A DNA stretch of 38,424 bases, from NCBI RefSeq assembly GCF_004342685.1, contig NZ_SMBZ01000037.1:1-38424 (forward strand), read 5' to 3'. A program made the position numbers and the translations under genes. Positions within the stretch are counted from its first letter, which is position 1, and each line of letters opens with the position of its first letter. Positions 26,203 to 36,214 of this stretch are shown here, one piece after another. Source of the stretch: Sphingobacterium alimentarium (GTDB taxonomy: Bacteria; Bacteroidota; Bacteroidia; Sphingobacteriales; Sphingobacteriaceae). The notes beneath the pieces are model-generated. The model had not been told where the DNA came from. It worked only from the letters and a program-made list of their open reading frames with translations, and did no database searches.

Positions 26203-27464
26203 TAAAACTTCTCTATAATCTTATTGGCAAATTCACTTGTCTTCAACAGCGTTGCTTCTTCCATAAGATTGTAAAAGTCAACGGTCACGGTTTTATCCTT
26301 AATGGTTTGAGACAATGCTTGTACAATCTTATCTGCAGCTTCTTGCCATCCGAGATATTCCAACATCATTACTCCACTTAAGATAACGGATGAGGGGTTC
26401 ATCGTGTCTGTATTCGCAAAGCGCGGTGCAGTACCATGTGTAGCTTCGAAGATCGCGTGCCCCGTTTTGTAGTTGATGTTTGCGCCTGGTGCTATACCGA
26501 TTCCTCCTACCATAGCCGCCAATGCATCAGAAATATAGTCGCCGTTGAGATTTAAGGTAGCTACCACAGAATAATCTTTAGGAGCCAATAATATTTGCTG
26601 CAAAAAGTTGTCGGCTATAATATCCTTGATGATTATTTTACCTGTTGCTTCCGCCTCTTTTTGCTCAGCATTCGCAGCTTCCTGTCCTTTTTCTGCTTTG
26701 GTTCGCTCCCACTGCCCCCACGTATAGGTCTTATCCGCAAATTCTGTTTCCGCCACGTCGAAGCCCCATTGTTTAAATGCGCCTTCGGTATATTTCATAA
26801 TATTGCCCTTGTGCACAATGGTCACAGATGGTAATTGTTGCGCAATAGCGTATTCTATAGCCGAGCGTATCAATCGCTTGGAGCCTTCTTCCGAAACGAT
26901 TTTAATACCGATACCGGTTTGGGCATTGAAATTATATTCTACATGCAGATCATTTATTAAGTAATCCTGCATTTTTTTTGCCTCCACTGTCCCTGCAGAA
27001 AATTCAATTCCTGCATAGATATCCTCCGTATTCTCACGGAAAATTGTCATATCGACATCCTGAGGACGCTTCACTGGTGAAGGTACACCCTCGTACCATT
27101 TCGTAGGTCTCAGGCAGACATATAAATCCAATTCTTTACGCAAAGCAACATTCAGTGAACGTATACCTCCACCAATTGGTGTGCTCAAAGGACCTTTGAT
27201 ACCGATTAAATATTCTTTAAAAGTTTCCAATGTTGCTTCTGGCAACCAAGTTCCAGTTTCGTTAAATGCTTTTTCTCCAGCTAATACTTCTTTCCATTCA
27301 ATCTGACGACTGCCTCCATAAGCCGATTCAATAGCCTTATCAAAGACACGTACAGCAGCATGCCAAATGTCCGGTCCTATCCCATCACCTATGATAAATG
27401 GAATGATAGGATTGTGGGGTACATTTAGTTTTCCATTTGTCCCCATTGTAATTCTCTCGCCCAT
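26202..27464 (-). CDS. icd: Isocitrate dehydrogenase
   Basis: Icd oxidises isocitrate to 2-oxoglutarate and CO2 in the citric acid cycle. The start is the ATG at 27464 ([16 protein letters not shown]), which fits the E. coli-type N-terminus; a TTG two codons earlier is less likely. The 420-residue protein has [10 protein letters not shown], the substrate loop [31 protein letters not shown], the lysine in [37 protein letters not shown] and [15 protein letters not shown]. By eye, the E. coli NADP-binding residues Lys344, Tyr345, Tyr391 and Arg395 align with Arg, Phe, Val and Asn, so the cofactor (NADP or NAD) is uncertain. It lies 12 bases after the antiporter gene. Confidence 0.94.
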   Translation of the reverse strand: MGERITMGTNGKLNVPHNPIIPFIIGDGIGPDIWHAAVRVFDKAIESAYGGSRQIEWKEVLAGEKAFNETGTWLPEATLETFKEYLIGIKGPLSTPIGGGIRSLNVALRKELDLYVCLRPTKWYEGVPSPVKRPQDVDMTIFRENTEDIYAGIEFSAGTVEAKKMQDYLINDLHVEYNFNAQTGIGIKIVSEEGSKRLIRSAIEYAIAQQLPSVTIVHKGNIMKYTEGAFKQWGFDVAETEFADKTYTWGQWERTKAEKGQEAANAEQKEAEATGKIIIKDIIADNFLQQILLAPKDYSVVATLNLNGDYISDALAAMVGGIGIAPGANINYKTGHAIFEATHGTAPRFANTDTMNPSSVILSGVMMLEYLGWQEAADKIVQALSQTIKDKTVTVDFYNLMEEATLLKTSEFANKIIEKF

Positions 27465-27476
27465 ATACAATTATAG

Positions 27477-29612
27477 TTAGTTGTTTTTTTCTTTATTAAA
27501 TATATTACCAATCTCCCGTGATATTTTACGGAATATCGGTGAAGCTTCCACCGATTCGTAGACATCTATATGTTGGTTTTCTTGTCGACTTGGGAATATC
27601 AAAATGATGTTCTGATTCTTATAATACTTACCCAATCGTTTGGCTAATCCATCTAGAGAATCGCGGTAAGATACCTCGCCGCTCCGCGAAGAAACAAATA
27701 TCAATAAGGAATCTGAATTATTAAACGTCGCCAATCCGTAGATATTATCCCAATCTTCATAGAGCGCATAGTTGGTAACCACGCTTGAATTTAGCGCTTC
27801 TATAGACTCTTTTAAGTTGCTCTCCGTCCGTGGATCGCAGACAAAACTTATCGGTAGGGTCAACTCTTTGGAAAGCACCAATACTTTTTCCAACCAATAT
27901 TCAAATCCCACCTCTGATTCGGCCAATGGCGGCACAAAGACAGTTATCGAACGATGTGTAATGAGTGGTTTCTCAATTCGGCACATGAATAAAGTGGTAT
28001 CTGTATTGTTCAGGATGCTTTCAGATTTTTCACCAACAATTTTTTCTACAAAAGAGGTGACACTTGGCCAACCCATGATCACACAATCAGCCATCACTTG
28101 CTTGGCCATACGTGCAATTCCTGCCGGGATATTAATGTCGATTGTAGTGAGCAACTCTACTTCATTTTCTGCTCCAGCAGCATATTTTGCTGTGTTTTCC
28201 AAATTGCGCTTAGCTTCAACCAAATTTTTCTCTGCTTGCACATCATTAGGTACAACACTTACAATATTCATCGGATAAGGCGATTTTTTGGATTTGATAA
28301 GTGTCGCAAAATCCAGAATTGGCTCCATATTGTTGATATTGGCAATCGGAATCATAATCTGTTCTTCTGATTCTTCTACGTGTTCAATATGCTTATCATC
28401 CTGATGTCCTTCTCTGACTACCCGTTTTGAGGCATTCTCTGTGACGATAGACGCAATTATACAGGTGAACAGAATGAGTACAATTGTGCCATTAAGGACA
28501 TTCTCATCGATGATATTATTGCTATATCCCACCATAATAACGGCTAGTGTCGCTGCTGCGTGGGCATTACTCAAGCCAAATATCAAGTTACGATGGCTAG
28601 TGGAATATTTGAATGTCAATTGCGTAGCGGTCGCAGCAAGGAATTTACCAAATACGGCTACTACAGTGAGCGTTCCTGCTACGATTAAAGCTGTAGGACC
28701 TTTTGACAACACACTGATATCGACAATCATCCCCACCGATATAAGAAAGAAAGGAATAAAAATCGCGTTACCGATAAACTCGATTCTATTCATCAAGGCT
28801 GAAGAATGTGGTATCAGCTTGTTCAAGGCTAATCCTGCCGCAAACGCACCAATGATAGGTTCCAGCCCTGCAATTTCGGCCATAAAAGCGGAGAAAAATA
28901 CGACCGTCAAGACAAAAATATAATGCCCTGTTTTCTCGGATTCCACTTTTTGGAAATACCATTTGGCTATACGTGGAATGATACCAAACATTATAAACAG
29001 AAATACCGCAAACGAGACACCCAGTGTAACCCAGAATTGTTGGTTAATATTACCATGAGATGCTCCCGTGATAACAGCCAATATGATAAGCACGGCTGTA
29101 TCGGTTAGTATCGTGCCACCAATGGTAATAGCGACAGCCTCATGCTTGGAAATACCGTATCGATTTACAATTGGATATGACACTAATGTATGTGTAGCAA
29201 ACATACTCGCTATCAATACACTTGGTAATACACCGTAGCCTAATATATAATAACACACAGGAAAGCCAATTGTGATCGGTATGATGAAAGTAAAGAATCC
29301 AAATAAAGCACTTTTATGTTTTGTCTTCCTAAACTCATTCATATCAAGCTCAAGACCAGCAATAAACATGATATAAAGCAAACCAATGGTTGAGAAAAGA
29401 TTTACTGCAGAGTTATTTTCTAGCCAGTTCAACCCATGTGGACCTATCACAACGCCAGCCAGGATCAGTCCTATTATACCTGGTACGCGAATTGGCCTTA
29501 ACAAGATAGGTGATAACAATATAATTAGTAGTACTAAAGAAAATATTAAAACGGGATTTGTAAGAGGCGCTTTAAAAGCATCCAGAATATGTTCAATTAC
29601 GTTGTTATTCAT
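27477..29612 (-). CDS. CPA2-family cation/proton antiporter with C-terminal Usp-like region
   Basis: This inner-membrane transporter exchanges Na+ or K+ for protons. In 711 residues, about 1-405 form some 12 membrane segments of the Na_H_Exchanger (KefB/CPA2) type. These include IGLLYIMFIAGLELDMNEF and PIIGAFAAGLALNKLIPHS, which bracket the core helices. Residues about 425-711 are cytoplasmic and resemble tandem universal-stress-protein domains (for example IARMAKQVMADCVIMGWPS), without the usual GxxG...GS ATP-binding signature. No TrkA/RCK domain is present. Ion choice cannot be read from sequence. It heads an operon with icd and a small protein, 12 bases before icd. Expression with icd suggests a housekeeping role in pH or ion balance. 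Confidence 0.88.
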   Translation of the reverse strand: MNNNVIEHILDAFKAPLTNPVLIFSLVLLIILLSPILLRPIRVPGIIGLILAGVVIGPHGLNWLENNSAVNLFSTIGLLYIMFIAGLELDMNEFRKTKHKSALFGFFTFIIPITIGFPVCYYILGYGVLPSVLIASMFATHTLVSYPIVNRYGISKHEAVAITIGGTILTDTAVLIILAVITGASHGNINQQFWVTLGVSFAVFLFIMFGIIPRIAKWYFQKVESEKTGHYIFVLTVVFFSAFMAEIAGLEPIIGAFAAGLALNKLIPHSSALMNRIEFIGNAIFIPFFLISVGMIVDISVLSKGPTALIVAGTLTVVAVFGKFLAATATQLTFKYSTSHRNLIFGLSNAHAAATLAVIMVGYSNNIIDENVLNGTIVLILFTCIIASIVTENASKRVVREGHQDDKHIEHVEESEEQIMIPIANINNMEPILDFATLIKSKKSPYPMNIVSVVPNDVQAEKNLVEAKRNLENTAKYAAGAENEVELLTTIDINIPAGIARMAKQVMADCVIMGWPSVTSFVEKIVGEKSESILNNTDTTLFMCRIEKPLITHRSITVFVPPLAESEVGFEYWLEKVLVLSKELTLPISFVCDPRTESNLKESIEALNSSVVTNYALYEDWDNIYGLATFNNSDSLLIFVSSRSGEVSYRDSLDGLAKRLGKYYKNQNIILIFPSRQENQHIDVYESVEASPIFRKISREIGNIFNKEKNN

Positions 29613-29707
29613 TTATTTCTTGATTTATTTACTTCAATATAAATAAAGTTATACTAGGCAATCAAAATACGAAAAAAGATAGTATAAGAAGAAAAAAATA
29701 CGCGATA

Positions 29708-30925
29708 TTATTTAAACTGAATGGTTTTTATAGGTGAGATACGTGTGATAAGCATCGACGGAATAATAGTCGTCAGGAAGACGAGAATGACCACAGAAAT
29801 ATTGAGTATCAGCAAGGTAAACATATCAATATGCATAGGAACATATTCTAAATAATAGATGCTTGGATCCAATTTGAAAAAGTGTGTCGAACGTTGGAAA
29901 AAATATAGAATCAACGCCACAGCATTACCGATCAGCAGACCATAACCTATTACATACATCGAATTGAGCATAAACACTCTTCTTAATGCAGTATTATTCA
30001 TCCCTAAGGCCTTCAATATGCCAATCATATTCGTTCGCTCCAGAATAGTTATCAGCAAAGAACTGATCATATTGATGACAGCCACAATGACCATAAGTAC
30101 GAAAATGATATCATCGTTCATATCCAGCATTTCGAGCCAGTTGAACACATCCGCCCAATATTCAATGACATTAGTCGCTTTGAGGACTATCGGTAATTCC
30201 TCATTAATCGCATGTGTGGTTGCTGCCAATTGACTAAAGTCCTTCACGCGTATTTCATACGCACCGGCTTCGTTGACAAGAAGCTGATTCAGCTTGCGAA
30301 TAATATCAATAGATCCCACTACATAATTCTTGTCCCAGTCATCAGAATTTGTGCGGTAGATTCCCTTAATCAGAAATTTGCGTTTGCGTGTGCGATTATC
30401 TTGCACAAAAGACATAATCACATCATCGCCGACTTTTAAATGTAAGCGATTGGCGAGGTAATGTGATATTAAAAGCTGCTGCTCAGCATTTTCAGCTTTC
30501 AGATCTAAGATATCGCCGTCGACCAAACTACTTTTCAGAAAGCGCTGATCATAATCCGCCTCCACCCCTTTGAGCATCGCTCCTTCTACTTCATCGTTGA
30601 CACTAATAACGCCTACTTTGGTGGCAAAGCCGTGAATGGATTCTATATTTTGGGTATTTAAAATCTGATTGATCTGCGAGTCCGTAAGCAGCACAGGGGT
30701 AAGTTCATAATCCGCTAAAGTTTGCTTGGTAACTATTATGTCACCAAAAAAACCGCGTTGTTTGGTTGTAATTTCTTCCTTGAAGCCGCGCAATATCGCA
30801 ACAGAAAGTAAAATCGCGATAATAGCAATAGCCAAAGCTCCTATTGTTACGCGAACAATAAGCTTCGAAAAAGTGCGCTGACCTTTTACATTGATTCTAT
30901 TAGCTAAATATAAAGGAAAATTCAA
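29708..30925 (-). CDS. FtsX-like ABC transporter permease (LolC/E-like)
   Basis: The 405-residue inner-membrane protein begins with the cytoplasmic segment FPLYLANRINVKGQRTFSKL and a first membrane helix at about 25-48. A large periplasmic MacB-type domain (about 50-260) follows, then three membrane helices near 265-290, 315-340 and 370-400. The last part is the FtsX domain, with ILKALGMNNTALRRVFMLNS. This layout matches LolC/LolE, which release lipoproteins to LolA. No ABC ATPase gene is nearby, so the partner must be elsewhere. The gene has its own promoter in the short divergent region with fmt. Confidence 0.9.
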   Translation of the reverse strand: MNFPLYLANRINVKGQRTFSKLIVRVTIGALAIAIIAILLSVAILRGFKEEITTKQRGFFGDIIVTKQTLADYELTPVLLTDSQINQILNTQNIESIHGFATKVGVISVNDEVEGAMLKGVEADYDQRFLKSSLVDGDILDLKAENAEQQLLISHYLANRLHLKVGDDVIMSFVQDNRTRKRKFLIKGIYRTNSDDWDKNYVVGSIDIIRKLNQLLVNEAGAYEIRVKDFSQLAATTHAINEELPIVLKATNVIEYWADVFNWLEMLDMNDDIIFVLMVIVAVINMISSLLITILERTNMIGILKALGMNNTALRRVFMLNSMYVIGYGLLIGNAVALILYFFQRSTHFFKLDPSIYYLEYVPMHIDMFTLLILNISVVILVFLTTIIPSMLITRISPIKTIQFK

Positions 30926-30950
30926 CCTGCAATATTATTTTGTAACTTCG

Positions 30951-30980
30951 CAAAGTTAATAATTTTTGGCACTTGACAAA
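30951..30980 (-). promoter_or_regulatory. Promoter of the FtsX-like permease
   Basis: On the minus strand, TTTG (30977-30980) and TAACTTTG (30951-30958) are spaced 18 bases apart, a close match to the Bacteroidota -33/-7 pattern. The start codon lies 25 bases downstream of the -7 box. Confidence 0.7.
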
Positions 30981-31021
30981 TTCCTGCCATACTGTTTTGA
31001 ATCAAAAAGTAAGTTAAAAAT

Positions 31022-31945
31022 ATGCGTATTGTATTTATGGGTACTCCGGATTTTGCAGTGGCTTCTTTGAAGGCCTTGCTTGATGCTGGAGAACAAGTAG
31101 TTGCCGTGGTAACAGCTCCAGACAAGCCGGCTGGTAGAGGTCAAAAACTGCATCAATCGGCGGTAAAAGTTTTTGCAGAAGCGAATAATTTGCCCGTTTT
31201 ACAGCCCGAGAAATTAAGAGACCCTCAATTTATTGAAACGTTAAAATCCTATCAGGCAGATTTACAGGTTGTGGTAGCCTTCCGCATGTTGCCGGAGATA
31301 GTATGGAATATGCCACCACGAGGCACCATCAATGTGCATGCTTCGCTATTGCCACAATATAGAGGTGCTGCTCCTATTAATCACGCCGTGATGAATGGCG
31401 AAAAAGTATCGGGCGTAACGACTTTCCTACTCCAACATGAAATCGACACGGGAAATATTCTACTGGCACAACAAGTGGAGATAGCCGACACCGATAATGC
31501 GGGAATATTACACGACAAACTCATGCATGCGGGTGCGGAAACTTTAATTAAAACAATAAAAGGATTAAGAGACAATACACTTAATCCTATCCCTCAAGAA
31601 GATATAGCTGTGGAAGAATTGAAACACGCTCCTAAAATATTTAAAGAGGATTGTCGGATTGATTGGGATAATTCCACAGATCAGGTATATAATCAGATTC
31701 GGGGATTAAGCCCCTATCCCACTGCCTTTACTTATCTGAATGATAAAATGTTTAAAATATTCGAAGGCGAAAAGATGAGGGAGTCCCATACGCTAACTCC
31801 GGGTAAGGTAGTCAGTGATGGGAAGACTTATATGCGATTTGCAACCCAGGATGGATACATCAATTTGAAAACCATTCAAATTGAAGGAAAAAAAAGAATG
31901 GAAATCAATGAATTTCTAAAAGGATATCGTTTTGAGAAAGAATGA
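31022..31945 (+). CDS. fmt: Methionyl-tRNA formyltransferase
   Basis: Fmt adds a formyl group from 10-formyl-tetrahydrofolate to initiator Met-tRNA. The 307-residue protein opens with MRIVFMGTPDFA and contains the catalytic region NVHASLLPQYRGAAPINHAV. Asn104, His106 and, later, Asp142 in EIDTGNIL form the active site. LSPYPTAFT marks the C-terminal tRNA-binding domain. The gene is divergent from the permease gene and converges on the small regulator gene, whose stop is only eight bases away. It stands alone here; def is not adjacent. Confidence 0.97.
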   Translation: MRIVFMGTPDFAVASLKALLDAGEQVVAVVTAPDKPAGRGQKLHQSAVKVFAEANNLPVLQPEKLRDPQFIETLKSYQADLQVVVAFRMLPEIVWNMPPRGTINVHASLLPQYRGAAPINHAVMNGEKVSGVTTFLLQHEIDTGNILLAQQVEIADTDNAGILHDKLMHAGAETLIKTIKGLRDNTLNPIPQEDIAVEELKHAPKIFKEDCRIDWDNSTDQVYNQIRGLSPYPTAFTYLNDKMFKIFEGEKMRESHTLTPGKVVSDGKTYMRFATQDGYINLKTIQIEGKKRMEINEFLKGYRFEKE

Positions 31946-31953
31946 TAAATGAA

Positions 31954-32163
31954 TTAATCTTCCTCATAAGCAATGATATCTCCAGGTTGGCAGTCTAATG
32001 CTTCGCAGATGGCTGCCAATGTATTTAAGCGAATGGCTTTAGCTTTGTTATTCTTCAGTATAGACAAATTTGATAGTGTGATTCCAACGTGCGAGCTTAA
32101 TTCATTGAGTGACATGCGTCTCTTCGCCATAACTTGATCCAAACGTATTACCAATTTCTTCAT
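31954..32163 (-). CDS. Small XRE-family helix-turn-helix regulator
   Basis: The 69-residue protein is almost wholly a Cro/C1-type HTH domain. A helix starts LDQVMAKRRMSLNELSSHVG, the recognition helix is near ITLSNLSILKNNKAKAI, and then LNTLAAICEALDCQPGDIIAY follows, which is typical of YozG-like short regulators. It has no sensor domain. It stands alone, with a 264-base AT-rich upstream region shared with rpoD, and ends eight bases from fmt with no terminator between. Its target is unknown; partners of such proteins are often small membrane proteins, but none is next to it. Confidence 0.88.
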   Translation of the reverse strand: MKKLVIRLDQVMAKRRMSLNELSSHVGITLSNLSILKNNKAKAIRLNTLAAICEALDCQPGDIIAYEED

Positions 32164-32427
32164 TATAGTACGATTATAATTTCTTTTCTATGGTTTAGAA
32201 CATTTTAGACCAAAAAAGGTTTTATTATTAAGTACATTTTTTATTGCTTTATAATTGATTTTTTATATTACAATATAAAATCTTTGGAATGATTTTTGAT
32301 GTATAGTATTACATTTCCATTATTTTATAACTCCCTCATTATGAAGTAATAAATTACACTTTTATTACACAAAACGAATAAAATAATTAGTATTTTTGCA
32401 ACATCCAGAAAAAAGGTTTAAAAATTA
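32164..32427. promoter_or_regulatory. AT-rich region between the regulator gene and rpoD
   Basis: No coding frame is seen. TATTTTTG at 32391-32398 is a TAnnTTTG -7 box placed 29 bases before the rpoD ATG, a plausible rpoD promoter, though its -33 element is weak. A 9-bp hairpin (ttttatatt at 32261-32269 with 32272-32280) lies in the middle; its loop of two bases is too tight to call it a terminator. Confidence 0.5.
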
Positions 32428-33288
32428 ATGAGACAGCTCAAAATTACACAATCGATCACGAATCGTGAATCACAATCTCTTGACAAGTATTTACATGAAA
32501 TTGGTAAAGTTGACTTGATTACTGCTGAAGAAGAAGTAATCTTAGCGCAACGTATTCGCGAAGGGGATCAGGTGGCATTAGAGAAGTTGACTAAAACCAA
32601 CTTACGTTTCGTCGTTTCTGTTGCTAAGCAATATCAGAATCAAGGTCTTACTTTAGGTGACTTGATTAATGAAGGTAACTTAGGCCTTATAAAAGCAGCA
32701 AAACGTTTTGATGAGACAAAAGGTTTTAAATTCATCTCTTATGCAGTGTGGTGGATTCGTCAGTCTATTTTGCAAGCTATCGCTGAACAATCACGTATCG
32801 TACGTTTACCACTTAACCAAGTGGGATCATTAAGTAAGATCAGCAAAGCTTTCAGCAAATTAGAGCAAGAATACGAACGCGAGCCTTCTCCAGAAGAATT
32901 AGCAGATATCTTAGAAACTACAGTAGATAAAGTTTCGGATACATTGAGTAATTCAGGTAGACACGTATCAATGGATGCTCCATTTGTACAAGGTGAAGAG
33001 AATACATTATTGGATGTATTAGAAAACTCAGACCCAGATACAGATAGTTCATTGATCGATGAGTCATTGTCTGAAGAGATCAAAAGATCCCTATCTACCC
33101 TCACAGAAAGAGAAAGAGAGATTATCGTATTATTCTTTGGTTTAGGATCCAACCATCCGCTATCCCTTGAAGAGATCGGCGAAAAATTTAATCTAACGAG
33201 AGAGCGTGTACGCCAGATCAAAGACAAAGCTTTGCAACGTCTACGTCACACTTCTCGTAGCAAAATTCTAAAATCTTATTTAGGCTAA
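32428..33288 (+). CDS. rpoD: Primary sigma factor (RpoD/SigA)
   Basis: It directs RNA polymerase to housekeeping promoters. The 286-residue protein is the short Bacteroidota form: it starts [15 protein letters not shown] and lacks the long N-terminal region 1.1 of E. coli RpoD. Region 1.2 is about 17-50 ([20 protein letters not shown]). Region 2 is about 55-115 with [19 protein letters not shown] and the melting segment [14 protein letters not shown]. Region 3 is about 120-200, and region 4 with its HTH ([21 protein letters not shown]) is about 225-270. The length, the absence of an anti-sigma neighbour and the full set of regions support primary rather than alternative sigma. Confidence 0.96.
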   Translation: MRQLKITQSITNRESQSLDKYLHEIGKVDLITAEEEVILAQRIREGDQVALEKLTKTNLRFVVSVAKQYQNQGLTLGDLINEGNLGLIKAAKRFDETKGFKFISYAVWWIRQSILQAIAEQSRIVRLPLNQVGSLSKISKAFSKLEQEYEREPSPEELADILETTVDKVSDTLSNSGRHVSMDAPFVQGEENTLLDVLENSDPDTDSSLIDESLSEEIKRSLSTLTEREREIIVLFFGLGSNHPLSLEEIGEKFNLTRERVRQIKDKALQRLRHTSRSKILKSYLG

Positions 33289-33311
33289 TATATAGTCCAT
33301 ATTGAAAATCG

Positions 33312-33346
33312 AAAGCGCAAGATAATACTTGCGCTTTATTTTTTTG
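33312..33346 (+). terminator. Terminator of rpoD
   Basis: aaagcgcaag at 33312-33321 pairs perfectly with 33328-33337 around a six-base loop and is followed by a run of T to about 33345. Confidence 0.9.
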
Positions 33347-33420
33347 TCAAAATTTCCCAGTCACCAAAGCGAAAGATGCAATTTTGACACATTAATTTAT
33401 TCAGAACAGACAAAATTTCC
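33345..33420. repeat. Inverted and direct repeats upstream of clpB
   Basis: TGTCAAAATT at 33345-33354 is the exact reverse complement of 33380-33389, 25 bases apart, and a related GACAAAATTTCC lies at 33409-33420. Three copies of a similar half-site in the clpB leader region could be binding sites for a heat-shock or stress regulator. It is not the CIRCE element. Chance in AT-rich DNA cannot be excluded. Confidence 0.35.
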
Positions 33421-33495
33421 GATTTATTCTTCAAAAACAGTTAAGGCACTAAGATTGTTATTTCATTCATGTAAACCCAAAAAGGAAAACAGCAT

Positions 33496-36096
33496 ATGAA
33501 TTTTAACAATTATACAATCAAAGCACAAGAAGCCATTCAAAAGGCTTCTGAAATTGCTGCCGGCAATCAGCAACAAGCTATTGAACCAGCACATATATTA
33601 AAGGCATTATTGAGTGTGGATGAACATGTGATTCCACATTTGATAAAAAAATTGAACGCCAATACGAATTACATCAACAGTGAAGCGGATAAACAAATTG
33701 AAGCGCTTCCAAAAGTATCTGGAAGTAATATTTATCTGAGCAATAATTCAGCAAATGTACTGCAAAAGGCGCAGAGCTATCTGAAAGAATTCAACGATGA
33801 ATATGTTTCATTAGAGCATCTTTTACTTGGACTTCTCTCCTCTTCAGATAAGGTGGGAAATCTGCTGAAAGACCAAGGTATTAATGAAAAAGATTTAAAA
33901 TTAGCGATTAAAGAATTGAGAGGAAATAATAGAGTAACGGACCCAAATGCTGAAGCAACATATAATGCTTTGGGCAAATACGCACGCAACCTAAATGAAT
34001 TTGCAGAATCAGGAAAATTGGATCCTGTAATCGGTCGTGACGAAGAAATCCGTCGCGTGATGCAAATACTATCGCGACGCACCAAAAATAACCCAATCCT
34101 TGTCGGCGAACCAGGTGTTGGTAAAACAGCAATTGCTGAAGGTATTGCGCACCGTATTATCAAAGGCGATGCACCAGAAAATTTAAAGTCTAAAATCGTG
34201 TTCTCCCTAGATATGGGCGCACTGATAGCCGGAGCGAAATACAAAGGCGAATTCGAAGAGCGACTGAAAGCCGTGGTCAAAGAAGTTTCGGAATCGGATG
34301 GAGAGATCATTCTTTTCATTGATGAGATCCACACTTTAGTGGGAGCTGGCGGCGGCGAAGGTGCTATGGATGCAGCGAATATACTAAAACCAGCTTTGGC
34401 TCGTGGTGAACTGCGTGCTATCGGGGCTACAACTTTGAATGAGTACCAAAAATACTTTGAGAAAGATAAAGCACTGGAGCGCCGCTTTCAAAAAGTAATG
34501 GTAGACGAGCCTGACACGCAAGATGCTATTTCAATCCTACGTGGGCTGAAAGAACGATACGAGACACACCATAAGGTGCGTATTCTCGATGAATCCATCA
34601 TCGCAGCGGTTGAATTATCACAGCGATACATTACAGATCGTTTTTTACCAGATAAAGCGATTGACTTGGTCGATGAGGCGGCTTCTAAACTTCGTTTGGA
34701 AATGGATTCTGTTCCGGAAGCTGTGGATGAATTGGATCGTCGTATCATGCAGTTAGAAATTGAACGTGAAGCGATAAAACGTGAGAAAGACGAGAAAAAA
34801 GTTGCGGAACTTTCTGAGACAATAGCGAACCTATCTTCGGAACGAGATGCTCTAAAAGCGGAGTGGCAATCTGAGAAAACTTTGGTAGATCGCGTCAATC
34901 AGGAGGTTCAGAATATTGAAAACTACAAGTTAGAAGCTAATCAAGCTGAACGCCAAGGAGACTATGGTAAAGTAGCAGAATTGCGCTATGGTAAGATTAA
35001 AGAGGCCCAAGATACTGTAGAAAAACTTAAAGCAGAACTTAACGAAAAGCAAAAGAGTTCGCGCATGCTGAAGGAAGAAGTAACGGCTGAAGATATTGCC
35101 GATGTGGTATCTCGCTGGACTGGAATTCCTGTGAGCAAAATGGTACAATCTGAGCGTGAAAAGCTTTTAAATCTGGAAGCCGAATTGCACAAACGTGTGG
35201 CCGGACAAGAGGAGGCTATTGAAGCTATTTCAGATTCGATTCGTCGTTCACGCGCAGGATTAAGTGATGCAAAACGTCCAATAGGATCTTTTATCTTCTT
35301 AGGAACTACCGGAGTAGGTAAAACTGAGTTAGCCAAAGCTTTAGCTGAATTCTTATTCGATGATGAGCAAGCCTTGGTACGTATCGATATGTCCGAATAT
35401 CAAGAACGTCATTCGGTCTCCCGCCTAATCGGTGCGCCTCCAGGATATGTGGGTTATGATGAAGGTGGTCAATTGACTGAAGCTGTACGTCGCCGTCCTT
35501 ATTCAGTAGTCTTGTTAGACGAGATTGAAAAAGCGCATCCTGATGTATTCAATATTTTATTGCAAGTATTGGATGATGGGCACTTGACAGATAACAAAGG
35601 TCGTGTGGTGAATTTCAAAAACACAATCATTATTATGACTTCCAATACAGGTTCGCATATTATACAAGAGAACTTCTCTTCGTTGACAGATATAAATCGG
35701 GATGAAGTCGTTGCAAAAACGAAAGACGAAGTTTTTGAATTATTGCAGAAATCGATTCGTCCGGAGTTTTTGAATCGTATTGACGAGATTATTATGTTCA
35801 CTCCGCTGAGCAGAAATGAAATTGGTGATATCGTGCGCATGCAATTCAATCACGTCACCAAGCAACTTGCAGAACAGAACATCTTCTTGTCAGCTACAGA
35901 TGAGGCGTTAGATTGGTTAGCACAATTGGGATACGATCCAATATATGGTGCTCGTCCATTGAAACGAGTGATCCAAAAACGCATTTTGAATGAATTGTCG
36001 AAAGAAATTCTAGCCGGAAAAGTGACTTCGGATTCAGTAATTCAATTGGATGTTTTTGATGGTAAGTTTGTATTCTTAAATAAAGCTGAAGGATAA
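33496..36096 (+). CDS. clpB: ATP-dependent disaggregase ClpB
   Basis: ClpB, with DnaK, pulls proteins out of heat-induced aggregates in the cytoplasm. The 866-residue product has two N-terminal Clp repeats (about 1-150) and AAA domain 1 with Walker A GEPGVGKT near 204 and Walker [13 protein letters not shown] coiled-coil middle domain (about 410-530) is the feature that separates ClpB from ClpA and ClpC. AAA domain 2 has [10 protein letters not shown] near 603 and [15 protein letters not shown]. The C-terminal sensor region includes [11 protein letters not shown]. Start: an AGGA-like box at 33483-33486 stands about 10 bases before the ATG at 33496. Confidence 0.97.
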   Translation: MNFNNYTIKAQEAIQKASEIAAGNQQQAIEPAHILKALLSVDEHVIPHLIKKLNANTNYINSEADKQIEALPKVSGSNIYLSNNSANVLQKAQSYLKEFNDEYVSLEHLLLGLLSSSDKVGNLLKDQGINEKDLKLAIKELRGNNRVTDPNAEATYNALGKYARNLNEFAESGKLDPVIGRDEEIRRVMQILSRRTKNNPILVGEPGVGKTAIAEGIAHRIIKGDAPENLKSKIVFSLDMGALIAGAKYKGEFEERLKAVVKEVSESDGEIILFIDEIHTLVGAGGGEGAMDAANILKPALARGELRAIGATTLNEYQKYFEKDKALERRFQKVMVDEPDTQDAISILRGLKERYETHHKVRILDESIIAAVELSQRYITDRFLPDKAIDLVDEAASKLRLEMDSVPEAVDELDRRIMQLEIEREAIKREKDEKKVAELSETIANLSSERDALKAEWQSEKTLVDRVNQEVQNIENYKLEANQAERQGDYGKVAELRYGKIKEAQDTVEKLKAELNEKQKSSRMLKEEVTAEDIADVVSRWTGIPVSKMVQSEREKLLNLEAELHKRVAGQEEAIEAISDSIRRSRAGLSDAKRPIGSFIFLGTTGVGKTELAKALAEFLFDDEQALVRIDMSEYQERHSVSRLIGAPPGYVGYDEGGQLTEAVRRRPYSVVLLDEIEKAHPDVFNILLQVLDDGHLTDNKGRVVNFKNTIIIMTSNTGSHIIQENFSSLTDINRDEVVAKTKDEVFELLQKSIRPEFLNRIDEIIMFTPLSRNEIGDIVRMQFNHVTKQLAEQNIFLSATDEALDWLAQLGYDPIYGARPLKRVIQKRILNELSKEILAGKVTSDSVIQLDVFDGKFVFLNKAEG

Positions 36097-36120
36097 TATT
36101 TCATAATTCTCCTTTAAATA

Positions 36121-36158
36121 AAAAAAGGTTCTTTTCAGAAATGGAAAGAACCTTTTTT
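36121..36158 (+). terminator. Terminator of clpB
   Basis: aaaaaaggttcttttc at 36121-36136 pairs with 36143-36158 over 16 positions (one T-G pair) around a six-base loop; the right arm ends in six T. Confidence 0.9.
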
Positions 36159-36179
36159 ATTCACTCTATTAATAATTAA

Positions 36180-36198
36180 GTTATATTTACGATATAAC
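36180..36198 (+). promoter_or_regulatory. Palindrome at the sulfatase promoter
   Basis: gttatat at 36180-36186 and atataac at 36192-36198 form a 7+7 palindrome with a five-base gap, 16 bases before the sulfatase ATG. It overlaps TATATTTA, a near match to the -7 box, so it may be an operator. Low certainty. Confidence 0.3.
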
Positions 36199-36214
36199 TA
36201 TCGTCATTACTAAA

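Noticed and set aside
28441..28923. 160-codon hydrophobic open frame on the plus strand
   Set aside because: It is the mirror of the antiporter membrane helices; hydrophobicity on the antisense strand is expected there.
33345..33389. CIRCE heat-shock element before clpB
   Set aside because: The half-sites TGTCAAAATT/AATTTTGACA and the 25-base spacing do not match CIRCE (TTAGCACTC-N9-GAGTGCTAA).
33777..34334. 185-codon open frame antisense to clpB
   Set aside because: Serine- and arginine-rich composition mirrors the opposite-strand codons of ClpB; no start signal or family.
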